Shown here: positions 42,458 to 51,136 of the stretch, one piece after another
Layout: every line of letters begins with the position of its first letter
Numbering within the stretch: position 1 is the stretch's first letter
NCBI GenBank assembly: GCA_937991535.1
Contig: CALKHN010000080.1
Coordinates: 1 to 53,251, forward strand
Direction of reading: 5' to 3'
Length of the DNA: 53,251 bases
Origin: an uncultured Sphingobacteriales bacterium
Lineage (GTDB): Bacteria; Bacteroidota; Bacteroidia; Chitinophagales; Chitinophagaceae
The notes under the pieces: model-generated
What the model saw: the letters and a program-made list of their open reading frames with translations, nothing else
Told to the model about the DNA's origin: nothing
The model's database searches: none
Program-made: the position numbers and the translations under genes

Positions 42458-44725
42458 CTACCAGCCGGAAAGCTTAACGCCTTTCAGTACGCCGGTTCCG
42501 CTTACGCTGCCATGGCCGCTTATAAGGCTTACCCTGTTTTCAACCCCAATTTTTGCTGATGTTTCCAGCGCTCCTATCCCTTTATTTACTGCATCTGCTG
42601 CTGTATTGATGTTCTTATCAACGGCAGTATTCCCGTCGGATTTTGGTGCTTTAATACCGGCCTTTGCTTCTATAGCGTTTACAATTGTTACATCCTGAAT
42701 ACCACTGCCATCCAGTTCTATCTCAACAGCACTTGTAACGGAAGCGCCAAGTTTTACGGGCCCGCTTGTAGCGCCTACCCCTGTTTCTATACCTGCTTTT
42801 ACCGTTCCCTTCCAGTCCTTTACCTCCTTATTTTCATCGAGTTCAATATTTATATTTGCGCCTGCAAAAGCTTCAACAGTCAATGGCCCCGCGGGAGCTC
42901 CAGCGCTGATTTGGGGTGATAATATTAATGTGCCACCGGTATATTTTGAACCTAACTCTCTTTCTGTATATTTTACAGAGCCGAGGCTGTAGGTTGTAGA
43001 GAAGTGGCTGCAATTGTTGTAAAATGCAATGATCTTTAAATCCACAGTAGTGCTGTACTTGCAGGCTATATCATCAAATTCTGATAATTTATACGCTTTC
43101 CTGTTTGCGTCTTTTTTCGGGCACCATGCGTTTCTATCCCTGAATTTAGGGTTCTGGCTTTGGATGAGTGCGAGCCACTGCAGTTTGGCCTGAACCTTTG
43201 TCAATTCAAAATTTTCGGGCCACATGGTGTATTGATTGTAGTACATTTCGTTATTGATCTTGCGCCGCATGAAACCCAAAAAATCGTTGTAGGCGTTACG
43301 CACCGGTGCGTTAGATGAACTCAAAAATTTACTGTTTACTGCATTATAATCTGCGCAGGCAGCATCAAATGGGTTGGACTTGCCTTCCCCAAAATCGTCT
43401 TCATATTTTTCGTCCAGCGATTTAATGTTTTGGTTGAGAATATCTTCAAACTTTGCAGTTTCTTCTACTGCCGTGGTTACCTCCTTCATTTTACTTTGAT
43501 AAGCAAAACTGGTATGCCCATCCTTATCCACCACCAGGTAACTGAGTTTTGCAATGGCCTTATAAGCAAGGCGGGGCAAAGGATCCACCATGATCCCTTG
43601 TTGTCCGGCCTGAAGCAAAAGTTTTGTGCGGGCATCATTTGCATTTAACATTTCCAACTCAAGTTTTTTCTCCAAAGACTTTAATTCTTCTGCCTTCGCC
43701 TGGCATTGTAACTTAAATGCATCCCATTCTTTTTCCAGTATTTCGCTTTCATCGGTACTCGCCGGGTAGTCCGGCCATTTAAATTTCTCCAGCCCCAATG
43801 GATCCTGCGGCATGGGCTTATCCCAGGGTATATCACTTGTTTTTGGTTGATACCCGAGTTTATTTAACCGGTTCGCTTTTTCCATGCTATAGCCATTTTT
43901 TATACTGCGTTTCGCAGCTTCAACGGCTGATTGTTTCTTCCCTTTGCTTTCTTCAATCAGCGATTTGGTAAGATTGGCCTGCGGATGGAAAGCAGCAATG
44001 CGAATGGCGCTATCCAGGTATTGTTCAGCTTTGTCAATGTCTCCCAGTCCAAACCATGCCTGACCCAGATTGTTGAGCAGGGTGCTGTTTTTGGGATGCT
44101 TCGTATTGAGTAAGTTGAGCATCGGAATGGCCAGGTGCTGCGCTCCCTGCATAGAAAGCATCGCCGAATAGTTACTGATATTATCGGCATTGGCCGGATC
44201 AGTGCTGCATAATTTTCCCAAAACATACAAGGCAATTTCCGGTTGTCCTGCCAGCCAGAAACCCGTGGCCATATTTCCGGCTTCCGCCGTGTTTTTGCTC
44301 TTCAATTTGATGTAATTATAAATTTCATTTCCCATAGAAGCCATTTCGGGCGTTAACACCTGTGCTGTTTTATTTTGTACGGCAGTTATGTAAGCTCCTA
44401 TTTTTGATGCTGTGATTGCTGCGGGTACGGCGGCAATATGTGCTGCATCACGCTGGGGTACTATTCGGTTGCTTTCTTCCAATGCATCCGCCCATTGCTG
44501 ATCGCTTAATTTGGGAATCGCGGTTGTTGAAGGCATTTTAATTCCCAGGCTATCCATCGTCTTTTTATCTTCCGGGCTCATTGCATCCATTGCCTGCTGC
44601 ATTTCCTTCATCATGTCGGCCAATTCTTTTTGGGTGGGGGGCTTTTCCCCGGGTTTTGGTTTGGATTGGGTGGCTGCGATGGCTGCCGTAAATACGATGA
44701 AGCAGGTTAAAATGTACTTTCTCAT
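42458..44725 (-). CDS. Exported TPR and coiled-coil protein of unknown function
   Basis: A 755-residue protein with a signal peptide (MRKYILTCFIVFTAAIAATQ), then a Met-rich acidic stretch (ADMMKEMQQAMDAMSPEDKK). TPR repeats follow at about 165-280 (NNLGQAWFGLGDIDKAEQYLDSAI), then helical segments (KAEELKSLEKKLELEMLNAND). The C-terminal 150 residues are Gly/Ala/Val-rich with beta character (GTVKAGIETGVGATSGPVKLG). No enzyme motif was seen. It may help assemble envelope components together with the barrel protein downstream. The frame is open to 44752, but the signal peptide sets the start at 44725. It is divergent from the histidine kinase. Confidence 0.75.
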   Translation of the reverse strand: MRKYILTCFIVFTAAIAATQSKPKPGEKPPTQKELADMMKEMQQAMDAMSPEDKKTMDSLGIKMPSTTAIPKLSDQQWADALEESNRIVPQRDAAHIAAVPAAITASKIGAYITAVQNKTAQVLTPEMASMGNEIYNYIKLKSKNTAEAGNMATGFWLAGQPEIALYVLGKLCSTDPANADNISNYSAMLSMQGAQHLAIPMLNLLNTKHPKNSTLLNNLGQAWFGLGDIDKAEQYLDSAIRIAAFHPQANLTKSLIEESKGKKQSAVEAAKRSIKNGYSMEKANRLNKLGYQPKTSDIPWDKPMPQDPLGLEKFKWPDYPASTDESEILEKEWDAFKLQCQAKAEELKSLEKKLELEMLNANDARTKLLLQAGQQGIMVDPLPRLAYKAIAKLSYLVVDKDGHTSFAYQSKMKEVTTAVEETAKFEDILNQNIKSLDEKYEDDFGEGKSNPFDAACADYNAVNSKFLSSSNAPVRNAYNDFLGFMRRKINNEMYYNQYTMWPENFELTKVQAKLQWLALIQSQNPKFRDRNAWCPKKDANRKAYKLSEFDDIACKYSTTVDLKIIAFYNNCSHFSTTYSLGSVKYTERELGSKYTGGTLILSPQISAGAPAGPLTVEAFAGANINIELDENKEVKDWKGTVKAGIETGVGATSGPVKLGASVTSAVEIELDGSGIQDVTIVNAIEAKAGIKAPKSDGNTAVDKNINTAADAVNKGIGALETSAKIGVENRVSLISGHGSVSGTGVLKGVKLSGW

Positions 44726-44896
44726 GATCTTACATGGTTTTAATGAGGGCATAAAAATGATAACGAAAGTTAGGGTAACCTATCCCCGAAAAACAGGATA
44801 TTTACAAGGCAATAAAAAATCATGGAAAAAGGGGAGAAAACCTGCTATTGCTGTTTCGTTTATTTGTGCAATTGGGGTAAAGATTTAATTTGTTGT

Positions 44897-46831
44897 ATGA
44901 GACAATCCCTGCCATTGCTATTGGTTCTTGTTTTAGCCACGTTTTCGCCGATGGCTCAGGTGCTGAATACCGATAGCCTTTTAAGACTGTTGCCTGCCGC
45001 AAGGGAAGATACCAGCAAAGTTCATTTGTTATTTTCCCTGTCTGATCAGTTTGAAAATGCTGAGCCGGAGAAGGCGAAGCATTATGCAGGCCTGGCAGGA
45101 GCGCTGAGCAAAAAACTGAATTTTGAGCCGGGTACATTCAGGTATTACAGGCAGCTCTCTTACATATACGCCTACCAGTCTAAGTATGATTCGGTATTGC
45201 ATTACAATAAGCTGATGCTCGAAATAGCTAAGCAAAAAAGAGACACATTTTATATAGGGGTCGCTCTTTTTAATATTGGTGAATCTTACAAATTTTTAGC
45301 TGACTACAACAAAGGCTTGCAGTATACACTGGAAGGCGTGAAATTATTAGAAGGGAAAGGCTATACCAGTATTGAAGCAAACCTGTATGGCGGCTTGCAG
45401 GGTACCTACCTGATGCTTAAACAATATGACAAGGCGATCGGATTTGGATTAAAGGCGGTAGAACTCGGAAGAAAGCAATCCAATAAAAGCCAATTGGTTT
45501 CAGTATTAACCAACCTGGCCAATGGTTATGGCGAAATAAAAAATTTTCCGGAAGCAAAAAAAATATATGAAGAAGCCATTGCCATTTCCCGCGAAACCAA
45601 CAATACAAGTATAGAAGCGATGTGCTACGAAGGGCTGGCAGATGTAGCATTAAAGGAAAACAACATGGAACTGCTAAAGCAATATGCCGAAATGGCTTTG
45701 TTGCTGCATACGGCGGTTCAAAACGATTATGGTGTCCTGGCTTCAAAGCAAGCCCTGGCTCTGTATCATTTGCAGCGCAACAACTCTTCTGCGTCTAAAC
45801 AATATGCAACGGAAGCTTTAAAGATTGCAACCGAAAGTAATTTTCTGGAAGGGAAAGCGGAAGTGCTGAATGCGCTATCCGGTATTTCGTTTGCTATGCA
45901 CGAATTCATCAACGCATTCAATTATGCGGATGAAAGTAAAAAGATAACCGAAAAGATTTTTACAGAAGCTGTTGCGCGGCAGGACGCCAGCCTGAGAATA
46001 AAATACGAGACAGAAAAAAAGGACAACCAGATAAAATTGCAGCAGGCGGAAATCCAGGAGAAGAAAATAATTAATTATCTTCTCATCGCAGGAGCTTGTA
46101 TATTGTTCCTTATCTCGTTGCTTGGTTACCGGAACTACAGGAACAGGCAAAAAATTCAGCAGCAGCGCATCAGCGAATTGGAAACAGAAAAACAATTAAC
46201 CGCTGCTGAAGCTGTTTTAAAAGGCGAAGAGCAGGAACGCAGCCGCCTGGCAAAAGATTTGCATGATGGACTGGGCGGCATGTTGTCGGGAATAAAGTAT
46301 TCAATGAATGCGATGAAAGAAAATTTGATAATGACGCCTGGCAATGTGCGGGCTTTTGAACGAAGCATGGATATGCTGGACAGCTCTATAAAAGAAATGC
46401 GTCGTGTGGCCCACAATATGATGCCGGAGTCGCTGGTTAAGTTTGGATTGGATACTGCGCTGAAAGATTTCTGTAATGAAATAAATCAAACCGGTGCATT
46501 GAGGGTAAATTATCAATCCATAGGAATGGAGGATGCCCAAATAGAACAAACAACGGCTATTACGATTTACCGGATTGTGCAGGAATTGATCAACAACACA
46601 ATGAAACATGCGGCGGCAGCAACAGCTATTGTACAGGTTAGTATGTTAAACCGCCGCGTATCGGTAACCGTGGAGGACGATGGGGATGGATTCGACCCGG
46701 TTCTGTTGCGAAATGCAAAAGGTATAGGCTGGGTAAATATTTTAAGCCGGGTTGATTTTTTAAAAGGTACTTTAGACATTCAGTCGTCACCCGGCAGCGG
46801 TACATCGGTTCACATTGAATTGGATGCATAA
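44897..46831 (+). CDS. TPR-containing sensor histidine kinase (NarL-partner type)
   Basis: A 644-residue kinase. A signal peptide (MRQSLPLLLVLVLATFSPMAQ) leads to a periplasmic TPR domain (about 55-350), one transmembrane helix (393-412, INYLLIAGACILFLISLLGY), a coiled coil, and a HisKA_3 domain with phospho-acceptor His456 in LAKDLHDGLGG. The ATPase domain has QELINNTMKHA (N box), DDGDGFD and GIGWVNI. It senses an unknown signal through the TPR domain and phosphorylates the response regulator encoded next, with which it overlaps by one base (TAATG). The frame is open to 44822, but the signal peptide fixes the ATG at 44897. Confidence 0.9.
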   Translation: MRQSLPLLLVLVLATFSPMAQVLNTDSLLRLLPAAREDTSKVHLLFSLSDQFENAEPEKAKHYAGLAGALSKKLNFEPGTFRYYRQLSYIYAYQSKYDSVLHYNKLMLEIAKQKRDTFYIGVALFNIGESYKFLADYNKGLQYTLEGVKLLEGKGYTSIEANLYGGLQGTYLMLKQYDKAIGFGLKAVELGRKQSNKSQLVSVLTNLANGYGEIKNFPEAKKIYEEAIAISRETNNTSIEAMCYEGLADVALKENNMELLKQYAEMALLLHTAVQNDYGVLASKQALALYHLQRNNSSASKQYATEALKIATESNFLEGKAEVLNALSGISFAMHEFINAFNYADESKKITEKIFTEAVARQDASLRIKYETEKKDNQIKLQQAEIQEKKIINYLLIAGACILFLISLLGYRNYRNRQKIQQQRISELETEKQLTAAEAVLKGEEQERSRLAKDLHDGLGGMLSGIKYSMNAMKENLIMTPGNVRAFERSMDMLDSSIKEMRRVAHNMMPESLVKFGLDTALKDFCNEINQTGALRVNYQSIGMEDAQIEQTTAITIYRIVQELINNTMKHAAAATAIVQVSMLNRRVSVTVEDDGDGFDPVLLRNAKGIGWVNILSRVDFLKGTLDIQSSPGSGTSVHIELDA

Positions 46832-47448
46832 TGGCAATTAAAACTTTTATAGTTGATGACCATTACATGGTAATTGAAGGTATCCGCTCTTTGTTGCAAA
46901 ATGAAAAGGATATTGAGTGGCTGGGTCATGCAATGAATGCCGCATCCTGTCTTGCTTTCCTGCACAACCAGGTACCGGATGTATTGTTGATGGATATTAA
47001 CCTTCCCGGTAAAAGCGGTATTGATCTTTGCAGGGAAGTTCGCGAAAAATACCCTTCTGTTTTTGTGATCGGGCTAAGTACTTTTAACCAGCAAAGCTTT
47101 ATTGAGAAGATGATGGAACATGGCGCCTCGGGTTATGTGCTCAAAAATGCCACGCAGGCCGAACTGATGGAAGCTGTTCGCACAGTTGCCCGGGGGAAAA
47201 GTTATTTTAGCCACGAAGCCGTATTGTCATTGAAAAAAAATGCAGGCCCCGGTATACCGGTTCTTACAAGAAGAGAAAAGGAAGTATTGGGTTTAATTGG
47301 CGACGGGTATACCAACAATGAAATTGCCTCCAAACTTTTTATCAGCGTAGCAACAGTAGACACCCACCGTAAAAACCTGTTAACAAAATTTGATGCCAGG
47401 AACATCGCGTCACTCATTAAAGCTGCCATGCAAAAGCAACTGCTTTGA
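46831..47448 (+). CDS. Response regulator with LuxR-type DNA-binding domain
   Basis: A 205-residue NarL/FixJ-type regulator. The receiver domain has the acidic pair D9-D10, phospho-acceptor Asp55 in LLMDINLPG and the conserved Lys in YVLKNA. The C-terminal helix-turn-helix (LTRREKEVLGLIGDGYTNNE, then IASKLFISVATVDTHRKN) is typical. It is the partner of the histidine kinase; the start codon overlaps the kinase stop codon. Targets might include the divergent exported-protein genes. It is the last clearly chromosomal gene before the repeat-rich gap and the PRTRC region. Confidence 0.93.
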   Translation: MAIKTFIVDDHYMVIEGIRSLLQNEKDIEWLGHAMNAASCLAFLHNQVPDVLLMDINLPGKSGIDLCREVREKYPSVFVIGLSTFNQQSFIEKMMEHGASGYVLKNATQAELMEAVRTVARGKSYFSHEAVLSLKKNAGPGIPVLTRREKEVLGLIGDGYTNNEIASKLFISVATVDTHRKNLLTKFDARNIASLIKAAMQKQLL

Positions 47449-47608
47449 TTGCAGTGTTGATTGGAATTGCAGTAAAATCATTTCTTTGCCTCAGAGATTC
47501 CGCGGGAGGGCTCATGCTGTTTTCCCATTCTCGTGTGACTTTGACGACTCTTGCGACCAAAGCTGCGACGTCACTGATGTCCCCGCAAGTCCCGCGAAGC
47601 TCCGCCCT

Positions 47609-47661
47609 GGCTGGTGTCTCCACCAGCCTGTAAAAATTTTCCGGTCGGTGAGACACCAGCC
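47609..47661. repeat. Inverted repeats with two alternative pairings
   Basis: GGCTGGTGTCTC (47609-47620) pairs exactly with GAGACACCAGCC (47650-47661). Its first eight bases also pair with CACCAGCC (47621-47628) around a TCTC loop. The two hairpins exclude each other. Confidence 0.75.
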
Positions 47662-47671
47662 GGTAGTAGAA

Positions 47672-47699
47672 GCCCGCCTTCGCTTAAGCTTCGGCGGGC
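47672..47699. repeat. Palindromic hairpin
   Basis: GCCCGCC (47672-47678) pairs with GGCGGGC (47693-47699), and the loop contains the 8-bp palindrome GCTTAAGC. Confidence 0.7.
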
Positions 47700-47758
47700 G
47701 GAGGCGGAGAGACAGGGATTATTTTCAATGATCCCTGGCGACTGCGGCGGGCGGGCTT

Positions 47759-47881
47759 AAGCCGGTAAATGACCGTTTCGCTTCGCTCACTTTCATTTTG
47801 TTTCCACTCACTTTGCAAAGCAGGCTTTGCACGCTCGTGAAAACAAAAATGCCCCGCGTTGGCGGGGTCATTTACCGGCTT
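47759..47881. repeat. Long nested inverted repeat
   Basis: AAGCCGGTAAATGACC (47759-47774) and GGTCATTTACCGGCTT (47866-47881) are exact 16-bp inverted repeats. Inside, CATTTTGTTTCCAC and GTGAAAACAAAAATG pair imperfectly, and TGCAAAGC/GCTTTGCA form an inner 8-bp stem with a two-base loop. CCCCGC/GGCGGGG makes another small hairpin near the right arm. The whole forms one 123-nt extended hairpin. Confidence 0.85.
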
Positions 47882-47942
47882 GCGGACTGGGCGGGGTCAC
47901 AATCGAACCCCTAATTCCATTTTTGACATTTTTAGATAGTTT

Positions 47943-47983
47943 GAAAATTGCTTAACTATTCATTATCAACGGAAAATTGCTTA
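47943..47983 (+). repeat. 12-bp direct repeat
   Basis: GAAAATTGCTTA occurs at 47943-47954 and again at 47972-47983, in AT-rich DNA next to the long hairpin. Such pairs often serve as recombinase or replication-protein sites, but no protein is linked to it here. Confidence 0.65.
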
Positions 47984-48031
47984 CAAGTCACTCTGGATGA
48001 AAAATCAGATAATAAATATATCAATTATGCC

Positions 48032-48101
48032 GCAGCCTGTTGTCCCAAAGCGGAGATATCGGGGATGTGACTGGGGAACCCGGTTTGGGACAAGTGGCTG
48101 C
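48032..48101. repeat. Inverted repeat with 16 paired bases
   Basis: GCAGCC (48032-48037) and TTGTCCCAAA (48040-48049) pair exactly with TTTGGGACAA (48084-48093) and GGCTGC (48096-48101), leaving a symmetrical two-base internal loop and a 34-nt GC-rich apical loop. It lies about 70 bp beyond the stop of the ThiF-like gene. Confidence 0.8.
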
Positions 48102-48111
48102 ACCGCTTCCA

Positions 48112-48154
48112 GCGCATGGGCTTTCCGCCTACGGGGAAAGGAATGCCCATGCGC
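48112..48154. repeat. Hairpin adjacent to the PRTRC ThiF gene
   Basis: GCGCATGGGC (48112-48121) pairs exactly with GCCCATGCGC (48145-48154), extended by TTTCC/GGAAA after a five-base bulge. It lies 16 bp after the ThiF stop codon on the minus strand. No T-tract follows, so it is not a standard terminator. Confidence 0.75.
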
Positions 48155-48169
48155 CGCCCGGGAAGGGTT

Positions 48170-48979
48170 TCAGGCGACCTTAATTGGGTGGGTATTAAAG
48201 TCCTTAAGGTTGTGGAAAAAGCCCCTATATTGGGTCAATCCGTTACGGAATAAGCTCCACAATAAGGAGCAACCCATTTGGGTCAGTGAGGAATTAATAT
48301 ACAAGTCCTGTTTTTCCAGTGCTTCTGCTAAACTGCAACTTGGCGTGTCGTCCGTTGCTTCGGAGTGTTTCAATAAATCGCCAAATTCATCTGTAACAAA
48401 TGGCAGGCTTGCCACCGTTTCGTACATTTCAGATTTGGGTTGGCTTATCTTTCCAATAGTAGATAATATAACCTGTCCTGTATGCTGGCTGTTGCCGAAA
48501 TCAAGCCAATACTTAGGTTCATTACCGTAATTCCTGCTATTGCTCAACGCTTTTAAAATCCCTGCAATTTCAAACCTTGCTTGTACGCTGTCTACGCAAG
48601 AGATATAAATGCTTGCAGGTGCGTATTGGGGCAATCTCCCCAAATGGTCTTTTCCGAATTTTACTGTTTCGGCTTTCCAGTTTGTCCCTTCCCATCTATT
48701 GGAACGGTTTATCAAGGCTAAGGACTTGTACAGTCCTATTTCACATGCTGCAAAACGTTGTCTACCTAAATTTGGTTCAGTTACCCTATCATCATCCCAA
48801 AGACGAACGGATAATCCTGCGTGTCCCAATTCGACCAGACTGTGCTCCATCTCAATTAAAGCAGTCAAAACCTTTGAACCTGTGCCACCTGCACCAAAAA
48901 CGTTTACTTGTATTGGATTGGTGGCATTTATCAGGGAGTTATCCGTAAAATGGACTTTCGTTTTTTCCGTGTTCATCAT
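48170..48979 (-). CDS. PRTRC system ThiF family protein
   Basis: A 269-residue protein of the E1/ThiF adenylyltransferase superfamily. The dinucleotide-binding loop is VNVFGAGGTGSKVL near the N-terminus, followed by RLWDDDRVTEPNLGRQRF, where Asp and Arg contact ATP. ISCVDSVQARFEI is the family's second conserved block. It lacks the CxxC zinc pairs of MoeB/ThiF. In PRTRC cassettes it accompanies ParB-like and several small proteins; the substrate of its adenylation is not known. Its start overlaps the stop of the protein B gene by ATGA, showing translational coupling. Confidence 0.9.
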   Translation of the reverse strand: MMNTEKTKVHFTDNSLINATNPIQVNVFGAGGTGSKVLTALIEMEHSLVELGHAGLSVRLWDDDRVTEPNLGRQRFAACEIGLYKSLALINRSNRWEGTNWKAETVKFGKDHLGRLPQYAPASIYISCVDSVQARFEIAGILKALSNSRNYGNEPKYWLDFGNSQHTGQVILSTIGKISQPKSEMYETVASLPFVTDEFGDLLKHSEATDDTPSCSLAEALEKQDLYINSSLTQMGCSLLWSLFRNGLTQYRGFFHNLKDFNTHPIKVA

Positions 48980-49698
48980 AATAAGTTTTTAAGTGTCCTG
49001 TTATTCTTTTTCAAAACCTCTTTAGGAAAGGCATTGCCTGTTTTAATAAGCTCTTTCCAAAGGCTTACACAATTCCCTTTAACCGGGTTGTGGTTCTGCA
49101 TCAGATGGCTGAAATAGCTGTTAAAAAAATAGTTTTCCCATGCTTCGATAAATTCTTCCAGCGATGTCGATTTTTTGATATTCACATTTACTGTTCCCAT
49201 GCATACATTTCCGTTTTCATATACATTGAAAAATGGAGCATGGAACAACGGCGTCTTTTCATGTGGTCGCCTGTCTGAACTAAGGGCAAAAACAAAAATG
49301 CTGTTTTTACTGGCAAACCAAATCATGGGCGGTACATATGCCTTCCCATTGAGTATTTCCAAATCTTTGACAAAGAATAACGGACGTTGCTGTGCTTTGG
49401 TGTACCATAATACCGTACCGTTGTCGCTTGGATTGATAACCAGTATATTGGTTGGCAAAATTCCCCTTGGTTTTAAAAAAGCTTTGTTCTTTTCCTTTCC
49501 TGTATTCAATGCCTTTGCCAATAGCTGTGCTTCCCTCACGGTCAAAGGGTGGGCATTGATTGGGTTGCCGTTTCTGTCCATGTCAAAATGCTCTACATAC
49601 ATATCCGTGTTTGTGCCTTTGGTTTCATAGAACACCAAAGCCGATTTGGGATGGTAAAGCATTCCAAAATCATTGGTTATGTCTGTTGTATTATTCAT
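48976..49698 (-). CDS. PRTRC system protein B
   Basis: A 240-residue protein recognised as PRTRC protein B, from the N-terminal YHPKSALVFYETK, the TNILVINPSDNGTVLWYTKAQ block, the PPMIWFASKNSIFVFAL block and HAPFFNVYENGNVCMGTVNV. The role is unknown. Position between the ThiF-like gene and the 393-residue gene, with four-base ATGA overlaps on both sides, implies one operon with coupled translation. Confidence 0.88.
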   Translation of the reverse strand: MNNTTDITNDFGMLYHPKSALVFYETKGTNTDMYVEHFDMDRNGNPINAHPLTVREAQLLAKALNTGKEKNKAFLKPRGILPTNILVINPSDNGTVLWYTKAQQRPLFFVKDLEILNGKAYVPPMIWFASKNSIFVFALSSDRRPHEKTPLFHAPFFNVYENGNVCMGTVNVNIKKSTSLEEFIEAWENYFFNSYFSHLMQNHNPVKGNCVSLWKELIKTGNAFPKEVLKKNNRTLKNLL

Positions 49699-50876
49699 CG
49701 TCTTGTCGCTTTATAGTTGTTTAGTAAGTAGCATATATCTTCCAATAAAGTAAACAGTCGGGCTTCAAAATCGAGGTTGTTACGTGTTATCGGGTTTCCG
49801 TCAAAACATTTGCGGATGGTCGGTTCTTCCAGATTGCCATATTCGTTAAACTCGTTGTTAATACTATCCGAAAGGCTTTCATATAGCCAGCCTTTTCCAT
49901 TCGCCATGAAGGATATGTACTTTTCCATACCAATAGTTTCCCGGTCATAGTCTTCGCACTCATCGTCAGGGCCCTCATCAGTTTTAGGAGCATTACGAAA
50001 GATATTCGTATGAGGATATTCCACGTAAAGTGCAAGCGCATCGCAAGCTAACTGCAAACATTCCTTATCAAACTCATCTGTCGGCTTAAATATCTTTACA
50101 CGCTGTTCAAAAAAACTTAAATTGGTACGGTTAAACAGTTTTTGTTCGACACGCTCACCAACCCATTCGGCTTGCCGTAACTCATTTTTATATAGTTCTG
50201 TTTCGCTGGTTTCCTCGTCTTGCTCCACCCAATCGGTTAGCATTTCGTACATCCAATAGAGGTAGCTGTTTTCCTGCCGGTAATACGGAATACTCACAAT
50301 ATGGTACAGGTAACTGCAAACTGACACAAGCAATTGGGCGGTCTTTTTACGCATTGGGTCATTCAGCATTTCAAAGAGTGGTATAACGGGGATGTAATAA
50401 AGCGTAGCCCCTGCGCTGTACCGTTCTTCGCTGATAAAAAAGGCTTTTTTCCTGTCCTGTACAAATTGTAAACTGTTCCAATTGTAAACTATTTGTTTTA
50501 ACTTCTCCTGTGTATCCCATAATGCCAAACTGATATTGTACGGATAACCATAGCTTTTTGTCTGCATTGGCTTAAATCCGTAATCTTCCGCCAGTAGGGA
50601 AAGGGAATGGTAAAAATCCCTTTCCGTTTTTTCATTTTCTGTACAAGCCTGTGCAGAATGCGCCGTTTTTAGTTTTGGCAGGAACGTAGACTTTAGAAAA
50701 TTATTGGCAACATCGAAAGGGGTACGGACTTCCGTTTGTCCTTTCGGATTTCGTTTGCCTCTTTGGGTCTTTGCATCCAATTGGCAAACTCGCCCAACTG
50801 TTGGTGCAGTTCCCGTTGTTTTGGCTGTTGCGGTTTGCGGATAATCCCGGATATAATATTGCGTTGCATCGTTCAT
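49695..50876 (-). CDS. PRTRC-associated protein of unknown function, 393 residues
   Basis: A 393-residue protein I cannot assign with confidence. It sits between proteins B and C, where PRTRC protein F is placed in some cassettes, so it is a positional candidate for F or a Bacteroidota counterpart. It is largely helical, with an acidic linker near residues 302-313 (DEGPDDECEDYD) and a helical C-terminus. No signal peptide or catalytic motif is seen. Its stop overlaps the protein B start by ATGA. Confidence 0.68.
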   Translation of the reverse strand: MNDATQYYIRDYPQTATAKTTGTAPTVGRVCQLDAKTQRGKRNPKGQTEVRTPFDVANNFLKSTFLPKLKTAHSAQACTENEKTERDFYHSLSLLAEDYGFKPMQTKSYGYPYNISLALWDTQEKLKQIVYNWNSLQFVQDRKKAFFISEERYSAGATLYYIPVIPLFEMLNDPMRKKTAQLLVSVCSYLYHIVSIPYYRQENSYLYWMYEMLTDWVEQDEETSETELYKNELRQAEWVGERVEQKLFNRTNLSFFEQRVKIFKPTDEFDKECLQLACDALALYVEYPHTNIFRNAPKTDEGPDDECEDYDRETIGMEKYISFMANGKGWLYESLSDSINNEFNEYGNLEEPTIRKCFDGNPITRNNLDFEARLFTLLEDICYLLNNYKATRR

Positions 50877-50891
50877 TTCTTTTAATTTTGA

Positions 50892-51110
50892 TTAACCTTT
50901 TGTTCCCATTACGCTCTCAAATCTGTACTGTACGGTATCATCACGAATAACAGGTGCAGATACTTTTGCCGTTGTTAATATGGGATATGTATTGGCATAA
51001 AAATTCAATACCGCCTCAACACTCCATTTGGGTTCGGGGTCGGTCAATTTGATTTCCTGCCCTTTATCTTTCAGTAAGAACACTCGTTCTAATTGTGTTG
51101 CTAATAACAT
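50892..51110 (-). CDS. PRTRC system protein C
   Basis: A 72-residue protein matching PRTRC protein C: VFLLKDKGQEIKLTDPEPKW, then EAVLNFYANTYPILTTAKVS, then VQYRFESVMGTKG. The small beta-rich size resembles a ubiquitin-like fold, which would suit a partner of a ThiF-like E1 enzyme. That link is my inference. It is 15 bp upstream of the 393-residue gene. Confidence 0.88.
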   Translation of the reverse strand: MLLATQLERVFLLKDKGQEIKLTDPEPKWSVEAVLNFYANTYPILTTAKVSAPVIRDDTVQYRFESVMGTKG

Positions 51111-51136
51111 GGTTGTTGTTTTTTGATGTTGGTAAA

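Larger units (their letters stand above)
47449..48169. other. 721-bp gene-free region rich in inverted repeats, likely border of a mobile element
   Basis: No convincing gene. It contains several hairpins (47609-47661, 47672-47699, 47713-47739, 47759-47881, 48032-48101, 48112-48154) and a 12-bp direct repeat (47943/47972). The first 450 bp are much more GC-rich than neighbouring intergenic DNA. GGGGTTCGATTGTGACCCC (minus strand, near 47895-47914) resembles a distorted tRNA T-arm, as left by some integration sites. Confidence 0.6.

Noticed and set aside
47885..47920. tRNA gene on the minus strand
   Set aside because: Only a T-arm-like piece with a loop of 11 nt is present; acceptor, D and anticodon arms are missing.
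47997..48530. A 177-codon plus-strand open frame spanning the hairpins and the ThiF-like gene
   Set aside because: Its 5' half covers inverted repeats and its 3' half is antisense to a recognised PRTRC gene.
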